Positions 16,698 through 25,515 of a stretch of DNA of 50,223 nt are shown one piece after another. The notes below the pieces were generated by a model. The model had not been told where the DNA came from. It did no database searches and saw nothing but the letters and a program-made list of their open reading frames with translations. Location of the stretch: contig JAWKTT010000034.1 of the NCBI GenBank assembly GCA_041398965.1, forward strand, positions 1 to 50,223, in the 5' to 3' direction. Within the stretch, counting starts at the first letter, position 1. Each line of letters starts with the position of its first letter. Position numbers and translations under genes: made by a program. This stretch comes from JAWKTT01 sp041398965 (GTDB lineage: Bacteria > Planctomycetota > Planctomycetia > Planctomycetales > Planctomycetaceae).

Positions 16698-17561
16698 ATG
16701 AGAATTGCCATGCTCCGTCGAAGAATGTTTCTGAAGAACTTATTTCTTGGTCTCATTGTCTGGGGGCTGACGGCGAACTGTGCGAGCGTGCAAGGAGCGG
16801 AGACCTTTCCTGGGACGGCTACGGAATGGCATGGGTTTCCGAAGTATGTCTTTAAGATCAAGGAACGGGAGGTAACCGTTGTCACTCCAAAACAGGTCGC
16901 AGAGGGTCGACCTTGGGTCTGGCATGGTGAATTTTTCGGCCACAAGCCCGCACCCGACATCGCCCTGTTGGAACAGGGGTATCACATTGTTTACCTGAGG
17001 GTCCCTGACATGCTCGGTTCGCCGAACGCGGTCGGGCATTGGAACGACTGCTATGCTGAGCTGACGAAAACCTATGGATTGGCCGAAAAGGTGGCTCTTG
17101 TGGGTCTCAGTCGTGGGGGGCTGTACTGTTATAACTGGGCGATTGCGAACCCGAAACGAGTCGCCTGCCTGTATGGTGATGCTCCCGTTTGCGACTTCAA
17201 AAGCTGGCCCGGAGGTCGCGGAAAGGGGAAGGGCAGTCCGCGCGACTGGGCACTGGTTTTGAAGGAATGGAAGTTTCCCGATGACGCCGCCGCGATGGCC
17301 TATACGGGGAATCCGGTCGACAACCTCAAGCCCCTGGCCGACGCGAAGGTGCCGTTACTGCATGTCTTTGGTGACGCAGACGACGTTGTTCCCTGGGAGG
17401 AGAACACCGGGTTAATCGCCGATCGTTATCAAGCCTTGGGGGGAAGTATCGAGCTAATTCGTAAGCCTGGAGTCGGTCATCACCCCCACGGATTAGAGGA
17501 CTCGACCCCCATTGTTGAGTTTATTAAGAAACACTCTCAACCCGTGAAGAAAGATAAGTAA
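16698..17561 (+). CDS. Secreted alpha/beta hydrolase
   Basis: About 287 residues with an N-terminal signal peptide (RRRMFLKNLFLGLIVWGLTA, cleavage near the SVQG-AE junction) and an alpha/beta-hydrolase domain. The nucleophile elbow is GLSRGG, the acid is in FGDADDVVPWEE, and the catalytic His is in GVGHHPHG, all in the canonical order. The resemblance is to the dienelactone hydrolase/acetyl-xylan esterase or PHB-depolymerase-like groups; substrate unknown. The start is uncertain: ATG codons at 16665, 16698 and 16710 all precede the signal peptide. 16698 or 16710 gives a normal-length leader. Likely periplasmic. The neighbours do not form a clear operon with it. Confidence 0.8.
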   Translation: MRIAMLRRRMFLKNLFLGLIVWGLTANCASVQGAETFPGTATEWHGFPKYVFKIKEREVTVVTPKQVAEGRPWVWHGEFFGHKPAPDIALLEQGYHIVYLRVPDMLGSPNAVGHWNDCYAELTKTYGLAEKVALVGLSRGGLYCYNWAIANPKRVACLYGDAPVCDFKSWPGGRGKGKGSPRDWALVLKEWKFPDDAAAMAYTGNPVDNLKPLADAKVPLLHVFGDADDVVPWEENTGLIADRYQALGGSIELIRKPGVGHHPHGLEDSTPIVEFIKKHSQPVKKDK

Positions 17562-17622
17562 CACAGGTATTTCAGTCTGTGCAGGTTAAGGAGTCGACGG
17601 TGCGTCGCATTAAGGGGGCAGC

Positions 17623-18435
17623 GTGAGTCTTCAGACCGTTCAGTTTGAGACACCGGAGAACGTGCAGGTTGGGTATCGCGTGGCCGGTCCGGGCTCGCGG
17701 TTCCTCGCATGGTTGATCGATACGATCTTAGTGATTGTCGTATCGCTTTTGCTGATTCTGGTCCTGATCGTTGTCGGATTGGCGGCCACGTTGTTTGAAG
17801 GTTGGTTTACGAACTTTGGAGACGATCCTAAACAGGCACCCCAGATGTTTCAATATGCGGTCGGTTTTGCAATGGTCATCTGGACATTCAGTGGGGTTCT
17901 CTACTTCACGGCGAGTGAACTGATGATGCGCGGGCAGACGGTTGGTAAGCGAGTCATCGGGCTGCGAGTGGTTCGGCAGAATGGATTCTCGATCGACGCT
18001 ACGAGCATTCTTGTCCGCAATATCTTTCGGCTTGTTGAGTCGTTCCCTCTCTTCTGGATCACGCCGGTTTTGTCGAGCAAATCACAACGATTGGGAGACA
18101 TGGTCGCCGGAACGCTGGTGGTGTTCGATCGGATCGAAAGTCTTCAACAGATTCGTCGAGAACTGAGTGCTCGACCGGAAGAGAAGATTCGTTACCGCTT
18201 CACAGATACGCAGCTCTCTCGCTTGCGGCCACTGGAGATTGAACTGCTGGAACGTCTCCTGGACCGCTGGGACGACGTTCCCGCCAAGCATCTTGCCGAC
18301 TTAGTCAACCGGACAATCCCGATCCTGGCAAACCGCCTCCAAACCGACCTTCCCAGTAACGAAGATCGTCTGCAATTCCTGGAAGATCTGCTCGCCTCGC
18401 TCTTCAGGCGACGCGATCGACTGGCGAGACAATAA
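17623..18435 (+). CDS. RDD family membrane protein
   Basis: A 270-residue integral membrane protein. It starts at GTG 17623, with a strong TAAGGGGG ribosome-binding site. The RDD signature is seen as PGSRFLAWLIDTILV in helix 1, then a second helix (about residues 80-100), and GQTVGKRVIGLRVV before RNIFRLVESFP in helix 3. The C-terminal 100 residues are soluble and helical, with many Arg, Glu and Leu (LRPLEIELLERLLDRWDDVPAKHLADLV). This cytoplasmic tail is common in planctomycete RDD proteins next to DUF58/stage II sporulation M genes, which are absent here. Some RDD proteins act as cation/proton antiporters, but this cannot be inferred for this one. Confidence 0.88.
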   Translation: MSLQTVQFETPENVQVGYRVAGPGSRFLAWLIDTILVIVVSLLLILVLIVVGLAATLFEGWFTNFGDDPKQAPQMFQYAVGFAMVIWTFSGVLYFTASELMMRGQTVGKRVIGLRVVRQNGFSIDATSILVRNIFRLVESFPLFWITPVLSSKSQRLGDMVAGTLVVFDRIESLQQIRRELSARPEEKIRYRFTDTQLSRLRPLEIELLERLLDRWDDVPAKHLADLVNRTIPILANRLQTDLPSNEDRLQFLEDLLASLFRRRDRLARQ

Positions 18436-18526
18436 AGGGTTCATGGCGGTCGCTGTCTGTAACGATTTCCCTGAGACCATCCGCGGAACTGAGTCCACGA
18501 CAACCGATCGCTTGCACTCTTGGGGG

Positions 18527-19147
18527 CTAGGTGTCGGAGAGTCGGCCCATCAGATGGGGGACGGGGGGAGTGGAATTGGGGGGGAGGTTCGGGGGGAGAG
18601 TGAGCAGTTGTCTGGCGAGAGCGAGGGCAGCGGATGGCGACGTGGGGAGATCGTGAGCCATGGCTGGTAGAGGACGACCGAGATTCGTACTTGCGACGAG
18701 AGGAGTGAGGAGTTCAATCGCTCGACTCAGATGACGGATGACCCCCTGGGAGTTTTGCTCGTACGCCTTCACTCCGGCGGCTGCGAGCTTGATGAGGGCC
18801 TTCCAATAGTCAGCCAGTTCTCCAGTGCGACCACAGTCGAACCATGCCCCCTCCCAGACTTCGTGAGCCTCCCAGTAGTAGCCGGCGTTGTAGTACGCCT
18901 GCCCCCGAATCCCCGGATTTCGAAACGCTGCGGGAGTACACATTTCCGGGAGTCCAGACGCTTTCGAGAGGCGTTCTGACTGGGCTTCGTCCCCCACCAT
19001 CCGATGTCCATCAGGATGCGACATCGGATGTGGCGTGCGTCCGGGAACGTAGGTGTATCGTGGATAAATCGGTGTGACCGACAAACCGACGAGGGGATGA
19101 GCAACGTCTTTTTCGGGATCAAGGGGAGAGGTGTGTGCTTCGTTCAC
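18527..19147 (-). CDS. DUF309 family protein
   Basis: A 206-residue protein. YVPGRTPHPMSHPDGHRM near residue 35 is the N-terminal extension of the planctomycete DUF309 group. YYNAGYYWEAHEVWEGAWFDC, followed by ALIKLAAAGVKAYEQ and HLSRAIELL, forms the helical DUF309 core, in which the AHEvWE motif is invariant. The biochemical function of DUF309 is unknown. The start was set at GTG 19147 because it overlaps the TGA of the upstream gene as GTGA (19147-19144); a longer open frame to 19288 lies inside that gene. The tail after residue 165 is Pro/Leu-rich and probably unstructured. Confidence 0.8.
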   Translation of the reverse strand: MNEAHTSPLDPEKDVAHPLVGLSVTPIYPRYTYVPGRTPHPMSHPDGHRMVGDEAQSERLSKASGLPEMCTPAAFRNPGIRGQAYYNAGYYWEAHEVWEGAWFDCGRTGELADYWKALIKLAAAGVKAYEQNSQGVIRHLSRAIELLTPLVASTNLGRPLPAMAHDLPTSPSAALALARQLLTLPPNLPPNSTPPVPHLMGRLSDT

Positions 19148-21276
19148 CAAAAGCCTCCGGCGCGTTTCCCGAGAATGAGTCGGGCTTCGTCGACGGGGAT
19201 GTGCAAATCGGTCCAGAGGCCTGAGAGGCTGGCCGAGATGCCGACGGCGGTCATGGCTGCGGTGGGCTCTAAGTTCGTCGGAATCCAAGGAGCATTAAAG
19301 TTTCGATCGGGTGAAGGCTCGATCAATCGTCCGATGGGGAGGTGCAGCAACAACATGCGGTGTGGGTCGACAGGAAGTTGCACGAGTCCCATGTTCGCTT
19401 CGAGGCCGGGGTTGCCAGTTGTGAGGTTGTTGAGCGTCTCTTCGAGGAGCGGGCCAACGGTCCCCAGCGTCACCACAACCGAGCGGTCGACGTTGGTTAC
19501 GCGGACCTGGTTCCACTGTTTCCCGAGGATCGCTTCCAACTGTTGTTCATAGACCTGTTCCTTCTCGGGGAGGCTCAGGCGGATGACATCGACCGAGCGG
19601 TTGGCGACCGTTTCGCTGGCAACGTGATAAGTGAGCCGGGGGTGAATGTTTGCTAACAGATTCCCCGAAAGCAGCGTCTTTTCCTGTTCCTGTTGAGTTC
19701 GCGACAGGGTCGCAATGATCTGCTTCACACGGACGGCCAACTCCTGATTTTCGGAGTTGCGAAACTTTTCCAACTCGGGGAGCCCCTGTCGCCCGACGAG
19801 GAGCAGCCGGGTGTTGGCCCGGGTCCGAATGGCAAAGTCGTCGGAAGCGAGTTGCCGAACGAGAGAGCGAATCTGTGCATCAGTGAGAACAGGTTTGTCG
19901 GGGTCCGATTCACCCAGCCCATGCACCAGGAGATCGGAGAGGTCTTTGAGTGCGGCGATCGACTCGGCCGGGTCCTTCGCATTCAGAATGACGATGATGC
20001 CGAACGTTCCGTCGGGGTTCGGATAGACCGCGAGCTTAACACTGTCCGAACGATCGACAACTTCAGAGAACAGGCCGAGAAGGACTGCTTGTCGGAGGTC
20101 GGCTATCCCCAAGGAGGCGAGTGTCTGTGAGAGAATCCCTTGCCATCTCCCGGCCCCTTCTGTGGTCATTTGGCTCATCATCTGAATGAATCGCTGTTGC
20201 CGTTCGCCAATGGTGATGGCCGACAGGGCAGCGACTGGCTTGCGATGCGGCAGGTGGGCGAGCGTTGCTCCGGTCGTCGCTTCGGGAGACCCCGGCTTAG
20301 GCAACAACGGCTGCATGAGCTTCTGAAACCGTGCGTCCGGCCCCGCCTCGAACTGCAACCGCGTGCTCAGTTTCATGCCATCACGAGTCGACAACGCGAC
20401 GAAGAGGTGCTGCAACTCCGTCAGCGCCGCTGCGATCTCTTTTCGCAACTCGGTCTCTTGCGGTGTCGTCGGGGGGAATTCGCGATTGATATCGTCCCAA
20501 GGGAAATGCAAGTCTTCACGACCCTCAGCAATTGCGGAGGCAACCCCGAGGTGAAACAACAGATCAGCTTCGCTAAGAGCCGAGGTGACATCGGCAGGAA
20601 GTACCTCCACGAGCCGCTTCCCCTTGGCGCTGCGCAAGGCCCGTTCGTGCGCCAAGGCTTCGTCGTTCTCACCTTGGATCGGGGCGATAATAGCATGATG
20701 TGCCCCCATCGTTACCAGTGAGTTTGTGAAGGAGAACAACTGTCCCAACGGCCTTTCTTTGGGGAGCGGCTCGACTTGCCCGATGGCATCCGAGATACCC
20801 GACTTCTTGGCGAACTCGGCTCGACTCTTCACCGGCATGGCGAAGACGAGTCGCTCCCATTGGAGGTTTCCTCGACCATTCTCGGCTTCTCCGGCATTAC
20901 CGGGGGCAATGAGGCCGATCGGAGCGTCCTGACGAACCGTGTCTCCCATGCCGAGATAACCAAAGGCCATCGTGGCAGTTTGTCGAAAGCCCCCCCCGAA
21001 AATGCCACCAGCGTTGATCCCCATCGCGCGATAGAATTCGTCAAGACGCTGCGCAGTTTCGGTCGGATTGGCCAACATGAGCGACCCCCATTCGTTGGCG
21101 GGCAACGTTTGCAAGATCGTGGCAGTGGGGGGAGCAGCCGGTGCTTGCGGGGGCGGGGGGGCGTCAGCAATGACTTGATTCCCAGCAACCATGATCGTCA
21201 GCGTCAGTGCAACAATCCGCGTCGTCCTTCGCAACCCAAGTGGACGAGAGGCGTTGTGTCGATCGTTGTGGAACAT
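19144..21276 (-). CDS. Large secreted protein of unknown function with a HEAT-like module
   Basis: A 710-residue protein with an N-terminal signal peptide (TTRIVALTLTIMVAGNQVIA) and a Pro/Ala linker. The mature part begins LQTLPANEWGSLMLANPTETAQRLDEFYRAMG and continues as a long soluble domain without a recognised motif. Near residues 470-525 there is a helical repeat-like segment (IRSLVRQLASDDFAIRTRANTRLLLVGRQGLPELEKF) that closely follows the pattern seen in the protein at 36348-37631. The gene is followed immediately by the DUF309 gene through a GTGA overlap, so both are made from one mRNA. It is divergent from trpF. Periplasmic location is predicted; I do not recognise the family. Confidence 0.75.
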   Translation of the reverse strand: MFHNDRHNASRPLGLRRTTRIVALTLTIMVAGNQVIADAPPPPQAPAAPPTATILQTLPANEWGSLMLANPTETAQRLDEFYRAMGINAGGIFGGGFRQTATMAFGYLGMGDTVRQDAPIGLIAPGNAGEAENGRGNLQWERLVFAMPVKSRAEFAKKSGISDAIGQVEPLPKERPLGQLFSFTNSLVTMGAHHAIIAPIQGENDEALAHERALRSAKGKRLVEVLPADVTSALSEADLLFHLGVASAIAEGREDLHFPWDDINREFPPTTPQETELRKEIAAALTELQHLFVALSTRDGMKLSTRLQFEAGPDARFQKLMQPLLPKPGSPEATTGATLAHLPHRKPVAALSAITIGERQQRFIQMMSQMTTEGAGRWQGILSQTLASLGIADLRQAVLLGLFSEVVDRSDSVKLAVYPNPDGTFGIIVILNAKDPAESIAALKDLSDLLVHGLGESDPDKPVLTDAQIRSLVRQLASDDFAIRTRANTRLLLVGRQGLPELEKFRNSENQELAVRVKQIIATLSRTQQEQEKTLLSGNLLANIHPRLTYHVASETVANRSVDVIRLSLPEKEQVYEQQLEAILGKQWNQVRVTNVDRSVVVTLGTVGPLLEETLNNLTTGNPGLEANMGLVQLPVDPHRMLLLHLPIGRLIEPSPDRNFNAPWIPTNLEPTAAMTAVGISASLSGLWTDLHIPVDEARLILGKRAGGFW

Positions 21277-21534
21277 GGTGCAGTCCTTGGGGGCGAGGGA
21301 GAAGTGACGACTCTGGGTTCACGAGGATCGGGAGCGGGATGTCCGTCTTACCGAGGGACTCGGATGTTGCTTGACGCCCTGAGTGTACTCGGAATTGGGG
21401 GCTGGGGTTTCATTCGTCTGCCATTCAAGAGATGTTTGCCCCGTTTTTGGGGTTGAGTGTCGCCAAGGTTAGGCGTCTTCACATAGAGTGTATCACGAGG
21501 AATGTGCAAAAATATTCAGGAAAGCAGGCGAAGC

Positions 21535-22248
21535 ATGTGGGTCAAGATTTGTGGGATTCGAGATGTGCAGACGGCCCTCGATGTCGCTGCGCTGGGGGGA
21601 GATGCCATCGGCCTCAACTTCTACCCGCAGTCGAAACGGTATGTCGCGTCATCGGTCGCGCGAGAGATCGTTGCAGGACTCAAGCAGTTCGAGGGGGGGA
21701 AGTGTGAAGCGGTCGGACTGTTCGTCAACGCGGACCTTCCGGAGATCTGCCGGACAATCGACGAGGTTGCATTGACGACGATTCAGTTGCACGGCGACGA
21801 ACCGCCGGCCCTCGTGGCCGAACTGAATCGGAAGTACCCGACGCTCAACATCATCCGGGCGTTTCGCGTCGGAAGCTCAAACACCCAAACGAGATCAGAA
21901 GGGGGGACATCAGTCGACGCAGGACATCTGAAGGTTGTCGAAGCAGGACTTGATTCCATCGCACAGGCGGGGGGAAGACTCTGGGGCTGCCTGATTGATG
22001 CCCTGGTTCCCGGAAGTTACGGCGGGACCGGAGTCGCGGTCTCGTGGACGATGCTGAGCCGGGAATGGAAACGCGACGACTGGCCCCGACTGATCCTCGC
22101 GGGGGGCTTGTTCCCCGAGAACGTCGCTCAAGCGATTGCCGAGTCGAGAACCTGGGGGGTCGACGTCGCCAGCGGCGTCGAGTCCTCCCCCGCCATCAAG
22201 TCTCTCCCCCTCGTCAACCAGTTCATCACCAACGCCCGAGCAACCTGA
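21535..22248 (+). CDS. trpF: Phosphoribosylanthranilate isomerase
   Basis: A 237-residue TIM-barrel enzyme that converts N-(5-phosphoribosyl)anthranilate to 1-(2-carboxyphenylamino)-1-deoxyribulose 5-phosphate in tryptophan synthesis. KICGI at the N-terminus carries the catalytic Cys. GGDAIGLNFYPQSKRYV, TIQLHGDE, the aspartate in CLIDALVPGSYGGTG (general acid) and the phosphate-binding LAGGLFPENV and GVDVASGVESSP are all in place. A short insertion around residues 115-130 (SNTQTRSEGGTS) is longer than in E. coli or Thermotoga enzymes. The ATG at 21535 is preferred to 21502. No other trp genes are adjacent, which is common in planctomycetes. Confidence 0.95.
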   Translation: MWVKICGIRDVQTALDVAALGGDAIGLNFYPQSKRYVASSVAREIVAGLKQFEGGKCEAVGLFVNADLPEICRTIDEVALTTIQLHGDEPPALVAELNRKYPTLNIIRAFRVGSSNTQTRSEGGTSVDAGHLKVVEAGLDSIAQAGGRLWGCLIDALVPGSYGGTGVAVSWTMLSREWKRDDWPRLILAGGLFPENVAQAIAESRTWGVDVASGVESSPAIKSLPLVNQFITNARAT

Positions 22249-22374
22249 TACTCAGCAATCGTCTGACAGCGAAAAGGAAGCAACCACATTCATCGTGAAT
22301 CGCCACTTGGCCGACCGAAGCTCATTGCTGAGTCTCTCAGAGGTCGAGCGACAACAAGGCCATGGCGCGAACCG

Positions 22375-23358
22375 ATGAAGAACATTCGAGTCAACAAGGA
22401 CCGTGTGATCGTGACGACCGAAAACCCAGATGAGAGCGTCGCGGATGCTGAGTCGATCGATAAAGGTACCGACAGCAAACGTGCGACGAGTTGGAGTTCA
22501 CGGCTGAAGCGAGGGATTCTGATCTATGTGCTCATCCCATATCTGTCTGTTACGCTCGGCTTTGCTGTCTTTCAGCGATCATTGATTTATCGCCCATTGG
22601 TCACGACGAAGATTAACCTACCAACCACAGTCCCCGGCACAGATGTGGCGTGGGAGGGGGTCGAGGTGTCGACGTTTGACGGAGTGACGCTCAATGGATG
22701 GCTGTTGAAGCATCAGCGTACGGAGACGAACGAACCGAAATTGGTCCTCTATTTTCCCGGTAACTCCGAGAATCGTTCGAAGCGAGTGTACGATCTCCTC
22801 GAAGTGGGACGGAGTGGATATGATGTGCTCATCGTGGACTATCGAGGGTACGGCGACAACGCAGGCTCGCCGTCCGAGTCAGCGATTCGTCAAGATGCTC
22901 TGGCGATATGGAACGATGCCGTAACGAAACGGGGGTACAAACCGAGTCGGATTGTGGTCTTTGGCGAGTCGCTGGGTGGTGCGGTCGCCATTCAGCTGAC
23001 ATCATCACTCGCAGAGCAAAACGTCATGCCTCGGAAAGTAATGGTCGTCTCCACGTTCAATCGCCTCGGCGACGTTGTGGGCGAACTCTACCCGATGTTT
23101 CCATTTCGCTATCTGCTGTGGGACCAATACGACAGCCAGACGGCGGCCCGAAACATTCGCTGTCCCCTGACGATCATCCACGGAAAACAGGATGATCTCG
23201 TCCCCCCCGTTTTGGCACAGCGACTCTTTGATTCATTACCAAAAAGCCTCGAAACCAAAGGACTGTGGAGCCTCCACCTCATACCCGGAATGACCCACAA
23301 CGACATCCACGGCCCCACACTGCAAAGAGAACTCGAAGAAGTAACCATTGCGAATTGA
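22375..23358 (+). CDS. Membrane-anchored alpha/beta hydrolase (BEM46/ABHD13-like)
   Basis: A 327-residue protein with one N-terminal membrane helix (about residues 42-62, ILIYVLIPYLSVTLGFAVF). The extracytoplasmic alpha/beta-hydrolase domain follows: FDGVTLNGWLL, YFPGNSENRS (oxyanion loop), VDYRGYGDNAGSPSE, the nucleophile elbow FGESLGG, the acid in HGKQDDLVPP and the His in GMTHNDI. The order and spacing match the BEM46/ABHD13-like serine hydrolases; substrate unknown. The ATG at 22375 lies 126 bases after trpF. The short polar N-terminal 40 residues are cytoplasmic. Confidence 0.85.
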   Translation: MKNIRVNKDRVIVTTENPDESVADAESIDKGTDSKRATSWSSRLKRGILIYVLIPYLSVTLGFAVFQRSLIYRPLVTTKINLPTTVPGTDVAWEGVEVSTFDGVTLNGWLLKHQRTETNEPKLVLYFPGNSENRSKRVYDLLEVGRSGYDVLIVDYRGYGDNAGSPSESAIRQDALAIWNDAVTKRGYKPSRIVVFGESLGGAVAIQLTSSLAEQNVMPRKVMVVSTFNRLGDVVGELYPMFPFRYLLWDQYDSQTAARNIRCPLTIIHGKQDDLVPPVLAQRLFDSLPKSLETKGLWSLHLIPGMTHNDIHGPTLQRELEEVTIAN

Positions 23359-23374
23359 CGAAGTAGCACAGCCT

Positions 23375-23386
23375 AGGCTAGGTTAG
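23375..23386 (+). repeat. AGGCTAGGTTAG, left flank of the sulfatase/EF-hand pair
   Basis: AGGCTAGGTTAG here is the reverse complement of CTAACCTAGCCT at 25484-25495; a further TAACCTAGCCT occurs at 25459-25469. The copy also sits in the palindrome AGCCTAGGCT (23370-23379). Confidence 0.55.
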
Positions 23387-23460
23387 TTTCCAGGACGAGC
23401 TGAGTCCAATAGGGTCCACTGACAAAGGTGGCGAGTTCAACTTAAGAAAGATGTGGCATC

Positions 23461-24915
23461 ATGAAGCTGACTATCCTTCTCCTTGTCTCGCTGGTGCTGG
23501 TTCCGCTGGGTTCGTGGAATCCTGTCGATGCTCAGGCGGTAAGGCCGAATGTTCTGTGGCTTGTCGCTGAGGATATGTCGCCGCACATGGGGTGCTACGG
23601 CGACACGACGATTCAAACGCCCAACCTGGACCGGTTGGCGGCGAATGGTCTGCTGTTTGAACGTGCCTTTGTCACCGGGCCGATTTGTTCGCCATCGCGA
23701 TCTGCGCTCATCACCGGAATGTATCAGACGAGCATTGGCGCGCATCATCATCGGAGCGGGGTGGGAGTGGAGAAAATTGAGTTGCCAGCCGACGTACAGC
23801 TTGTTCCCCGACTGTTTCAGCAAGCGGGTTATCACACGTCCAATGGCGGCAACTACCCGGCAACACGAAGAGGCAAGACCGACTACAACTTCGAGTTCGA
23901 TGCTGGTTGCTACGACAGCACGGATTGGAAGGATCGCCAGCCGGGGCAGCCGTTCTTCGCGCAGATTCAGCTCTTCGGCGGCAAGATTCGTGATATCCCG
24001 AAGCAACTCGCCGAAGCTCGTGAACAACTCGGCAGCGTTACCCCGACGGAGCATATGCCGATCCCCCCATACTATCCCAGAACGCCAGCAATCCTCGATG
24101 ACTGGGCGGCGACGCTTGATGCCGTGCGGATGACGGACAGGTATGTCGGTGAGATCGTCGAACGATTGGGTTCGGAGGGGATATTGGATCAGACCATCAT
24201 CTTTTTCGTCTCTGACCACGGCGTCAGTCACGGACGTGGCAAACAGTTTCTCTATGACGAAGGGACGCACATTCCCTTTGTGGTGAGTGGACCCGGTTTG
24301 CCCAAGGGACTGCGACGAAACGACCTCATCGAACACATCGACATGGCAGCCATGTCCCTCGCACTTGCGGGAATCCCATTGCCAAAGGTGATGCAAGGAC
24401 GCAATGTTCTCTCGCCGGACTATCAGCCACGCGAAGCAACCTTCTCGGCACGCGACCGTGCTGACGAAACGGTCGACCACATCCGCAGTGTCCGTACCGA
24501 GCGTTGGAAGTACATTCGCAACTTTCTGCCTCAGCGTCCTTATCTGCAACCCAACAACTATAAGGACCACAAGCCATGCCTGATGGCACTGCGAGCCGCT
24601 GAAGCGGCAGGTCAGCTGAATGCTGTGCAACGCCTGCTCTTTGCCAAGACACGGGCACCAGAAGAACTCTATGACTTGGAAGCAGATCCTTGGGAGGTCC
24701 AGAACCTCGCCTCCGACCCCGCACATGCGAAGACACTCCAGGAGCTTCGCGGGAAACTGGACTTATGGATGGAGCAGACAAACGACCAGGGTCGCACACC
24801 CGAGTCCGAGTCTCGCTATGATTCCGACATGGCCGCCTACCTAGGCCGGAAACCTAACCCCGAAGTGGCAAAGAACATCGCCCTCATGAAGCAATGGACC
24901 AAAGAAGGCAAGTAG
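23461..24915 (+). CDS. Secreted sulfatase
   Basis: A 484-residue type I sulfatase with a signal peptide ending in VDAQA. The formylglycine motif is C76-S-P-S-R80 in GPICSPSRSALITG, so the Cys is converted to formylglycine by a sulfatase-modifying enzyme elsewhere. Metal-binding residues are in LWLVAEDMSPHMGCYGD and in FFVSDHGVSHGRGKQFLYDEGT (Asp-His). The C-terminal RTERWKYIRNFLP and EELYDLEADPWEVQNLA are typical of the family. It would hydrolyse sulfate esters, probably on algal polysaccharides, outside the inner membrane. The EF-hand gene follows after 25 bases, a frequent pairing in planctomycetes, perhaps supplying or sensing calcium. Confidence 0.95.
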   Translation: MKLTILLLVSLVLVPLGSWNPVDAQAVRPNVLWLVAEDMSPHMGCYGDTTIQTPNLDRLAANGLLFERAFVTGPICSPSRSALITGMYQTSIGAHHHRSGVGVEKIELPADVQLVPRLFQQAGYHTSNGGNYPATRRGKTDYNFEFDAGCYDSTDWKDRQPGQPFFAQIQLFGGKIRDIPKQLAEAREQLGSVTPTEHMPIPPYYPRTPAILDDWAATLDAVRMTDRYVGEIVERLGSEGILDQTIIFFVSDHGVSHGRGKQFLYDEGTHIPFVVSGPGLPKGLRRNDLIEHIDMAAMSLALAGIPLPKVMQGRNVLSPDYQPREATFSARDRADETVDHIRSVRTERWKYIRNFLPQRPYLQPNNYKDHKPCLMALRAAEAAGQLNAVQRLLFAKTRAPEELYDLEADPWEVQNLASDPAHAKTLQELRGKLDLWMEQTNDQGRTPESESRYDSDMAAYLGRKPNPEVAKNIALMKQWTKEGK

Positions 24916-24940
24916 TCTCTAGTCTACTGTCGGAAGAACC

Positions 24941-25492
24941 ATGAAACGAACTCTCTGTTTTCTGATGCTATCTCTTGCCGCCGTCTCACTCGACGCAGCC
25001 GAACCGAGTGCCGAGCTAATACAACGCATCATGAAAGCCGCCGACAAAGACCAAGACGGCAAGCTCACGTTGGAAGAATACAAGCCGCTCGATGTGCAGG
25101 CACGCCATCATGGCAAGGAACATTTCCAAGCTGGTGACGCGAATCAGGACGGCCTAATCGATGCTGCCGAACCCGTCGGCACTCTCCGCAAACAGACTTG
25201 GTTCGCGATAATCAGCGAAGGTTCCGAATCCTGTTTCACTCGACTCGACGCAAACGGTGATGGAAAGCTCGACTCGCAGGAGTATCGCAAGATATCCAGG
25301 ATGGGCCATCACAGTGACCAGCACTTCAAAGGTGCAGACACCAGCAAAGATGGTCTCCTTGATCTCGCGGAGTTCACCGATCACGGGGAACAAAGACTCA
25401 AGAAAGTTGAGGGGGAGTCGAATTCTAGATCGGCGGAATCTGGAAACCTCCGCTCGGATAACCTAGCCTGTTTGTCTGTCGAGCTAACCTAG
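24941..25492 (+). CDS. Secreted EF-hand calcium-binding protein
   Basis: A 183-residue protein with a signal peptide (LCFLMLSLAAVSLDAA) and four EF-hand loops: DKDQDGKLTLEE, DANQDGLIDAAE, DANGDGKLDSQE and DTSKDGLLDLAE. Each has the expected Asp/Asn at 1, 3, 5 and Glu at 12. The paired loops suggest two EF-lobes binding up to four calcium ions. It follows the sulfatase closely and is probably co-transcribed. The C-terminal 25 residues after HGEQRLKKVEGES look unrelated to the domain and run into the flanking repeat, so the natural end may have been changed. The stop overlaps the CTAACCTAGCCT repeat. Confidence 0.9.
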   Translation: MKRTLCFLMLSLAAVSLDAAEPSAELIQRIMKAADKDQDGKLTLEEYKPLDVQARHHGKEHFQAGDANQDGLIDAAEPVGTLRKQTWFAIISEGSESCFTRLDANGDGKLDSQEYRKISRMGHHSDQHFKGADTSKDGLLDLAEFTDHGEQRLKKVEGESNSRSAESGNLRSDNLACLSVELT

Positions 25493-25495
25493 CCT
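25459..25495. repeat. Two direct copies of TAACCTAGCCT, right flank of the sulfatase/EF-hand pair
   Basis: TAACCTAGCCT at 25459-25469 and CTAACCTAGCCT at 25484-25495. Both are inverted relative to the copy at 23375. They occupy the last codons of the EF-hand gene. Confidence 0.6.
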
Positions 25496-25515
25496 ATGTG
25501 CATGGCGTCGTGGGG

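Noticed and set aside
19148..19288. Longer start for the DUF309 gene at 19288
   Set aside because: It would lie inside the upstream 710-residue gene, while GTG 19147 overlaps the upstream stop as GTGA and is just ahead of the conserved N-terminal motif.
23437..24726. A 429-codon open frame on the minus strand
   Set aside because: It is antisense to the sulfatase, whose formylglycine and metal motifs are clear. The antisense product shows no family pattern.
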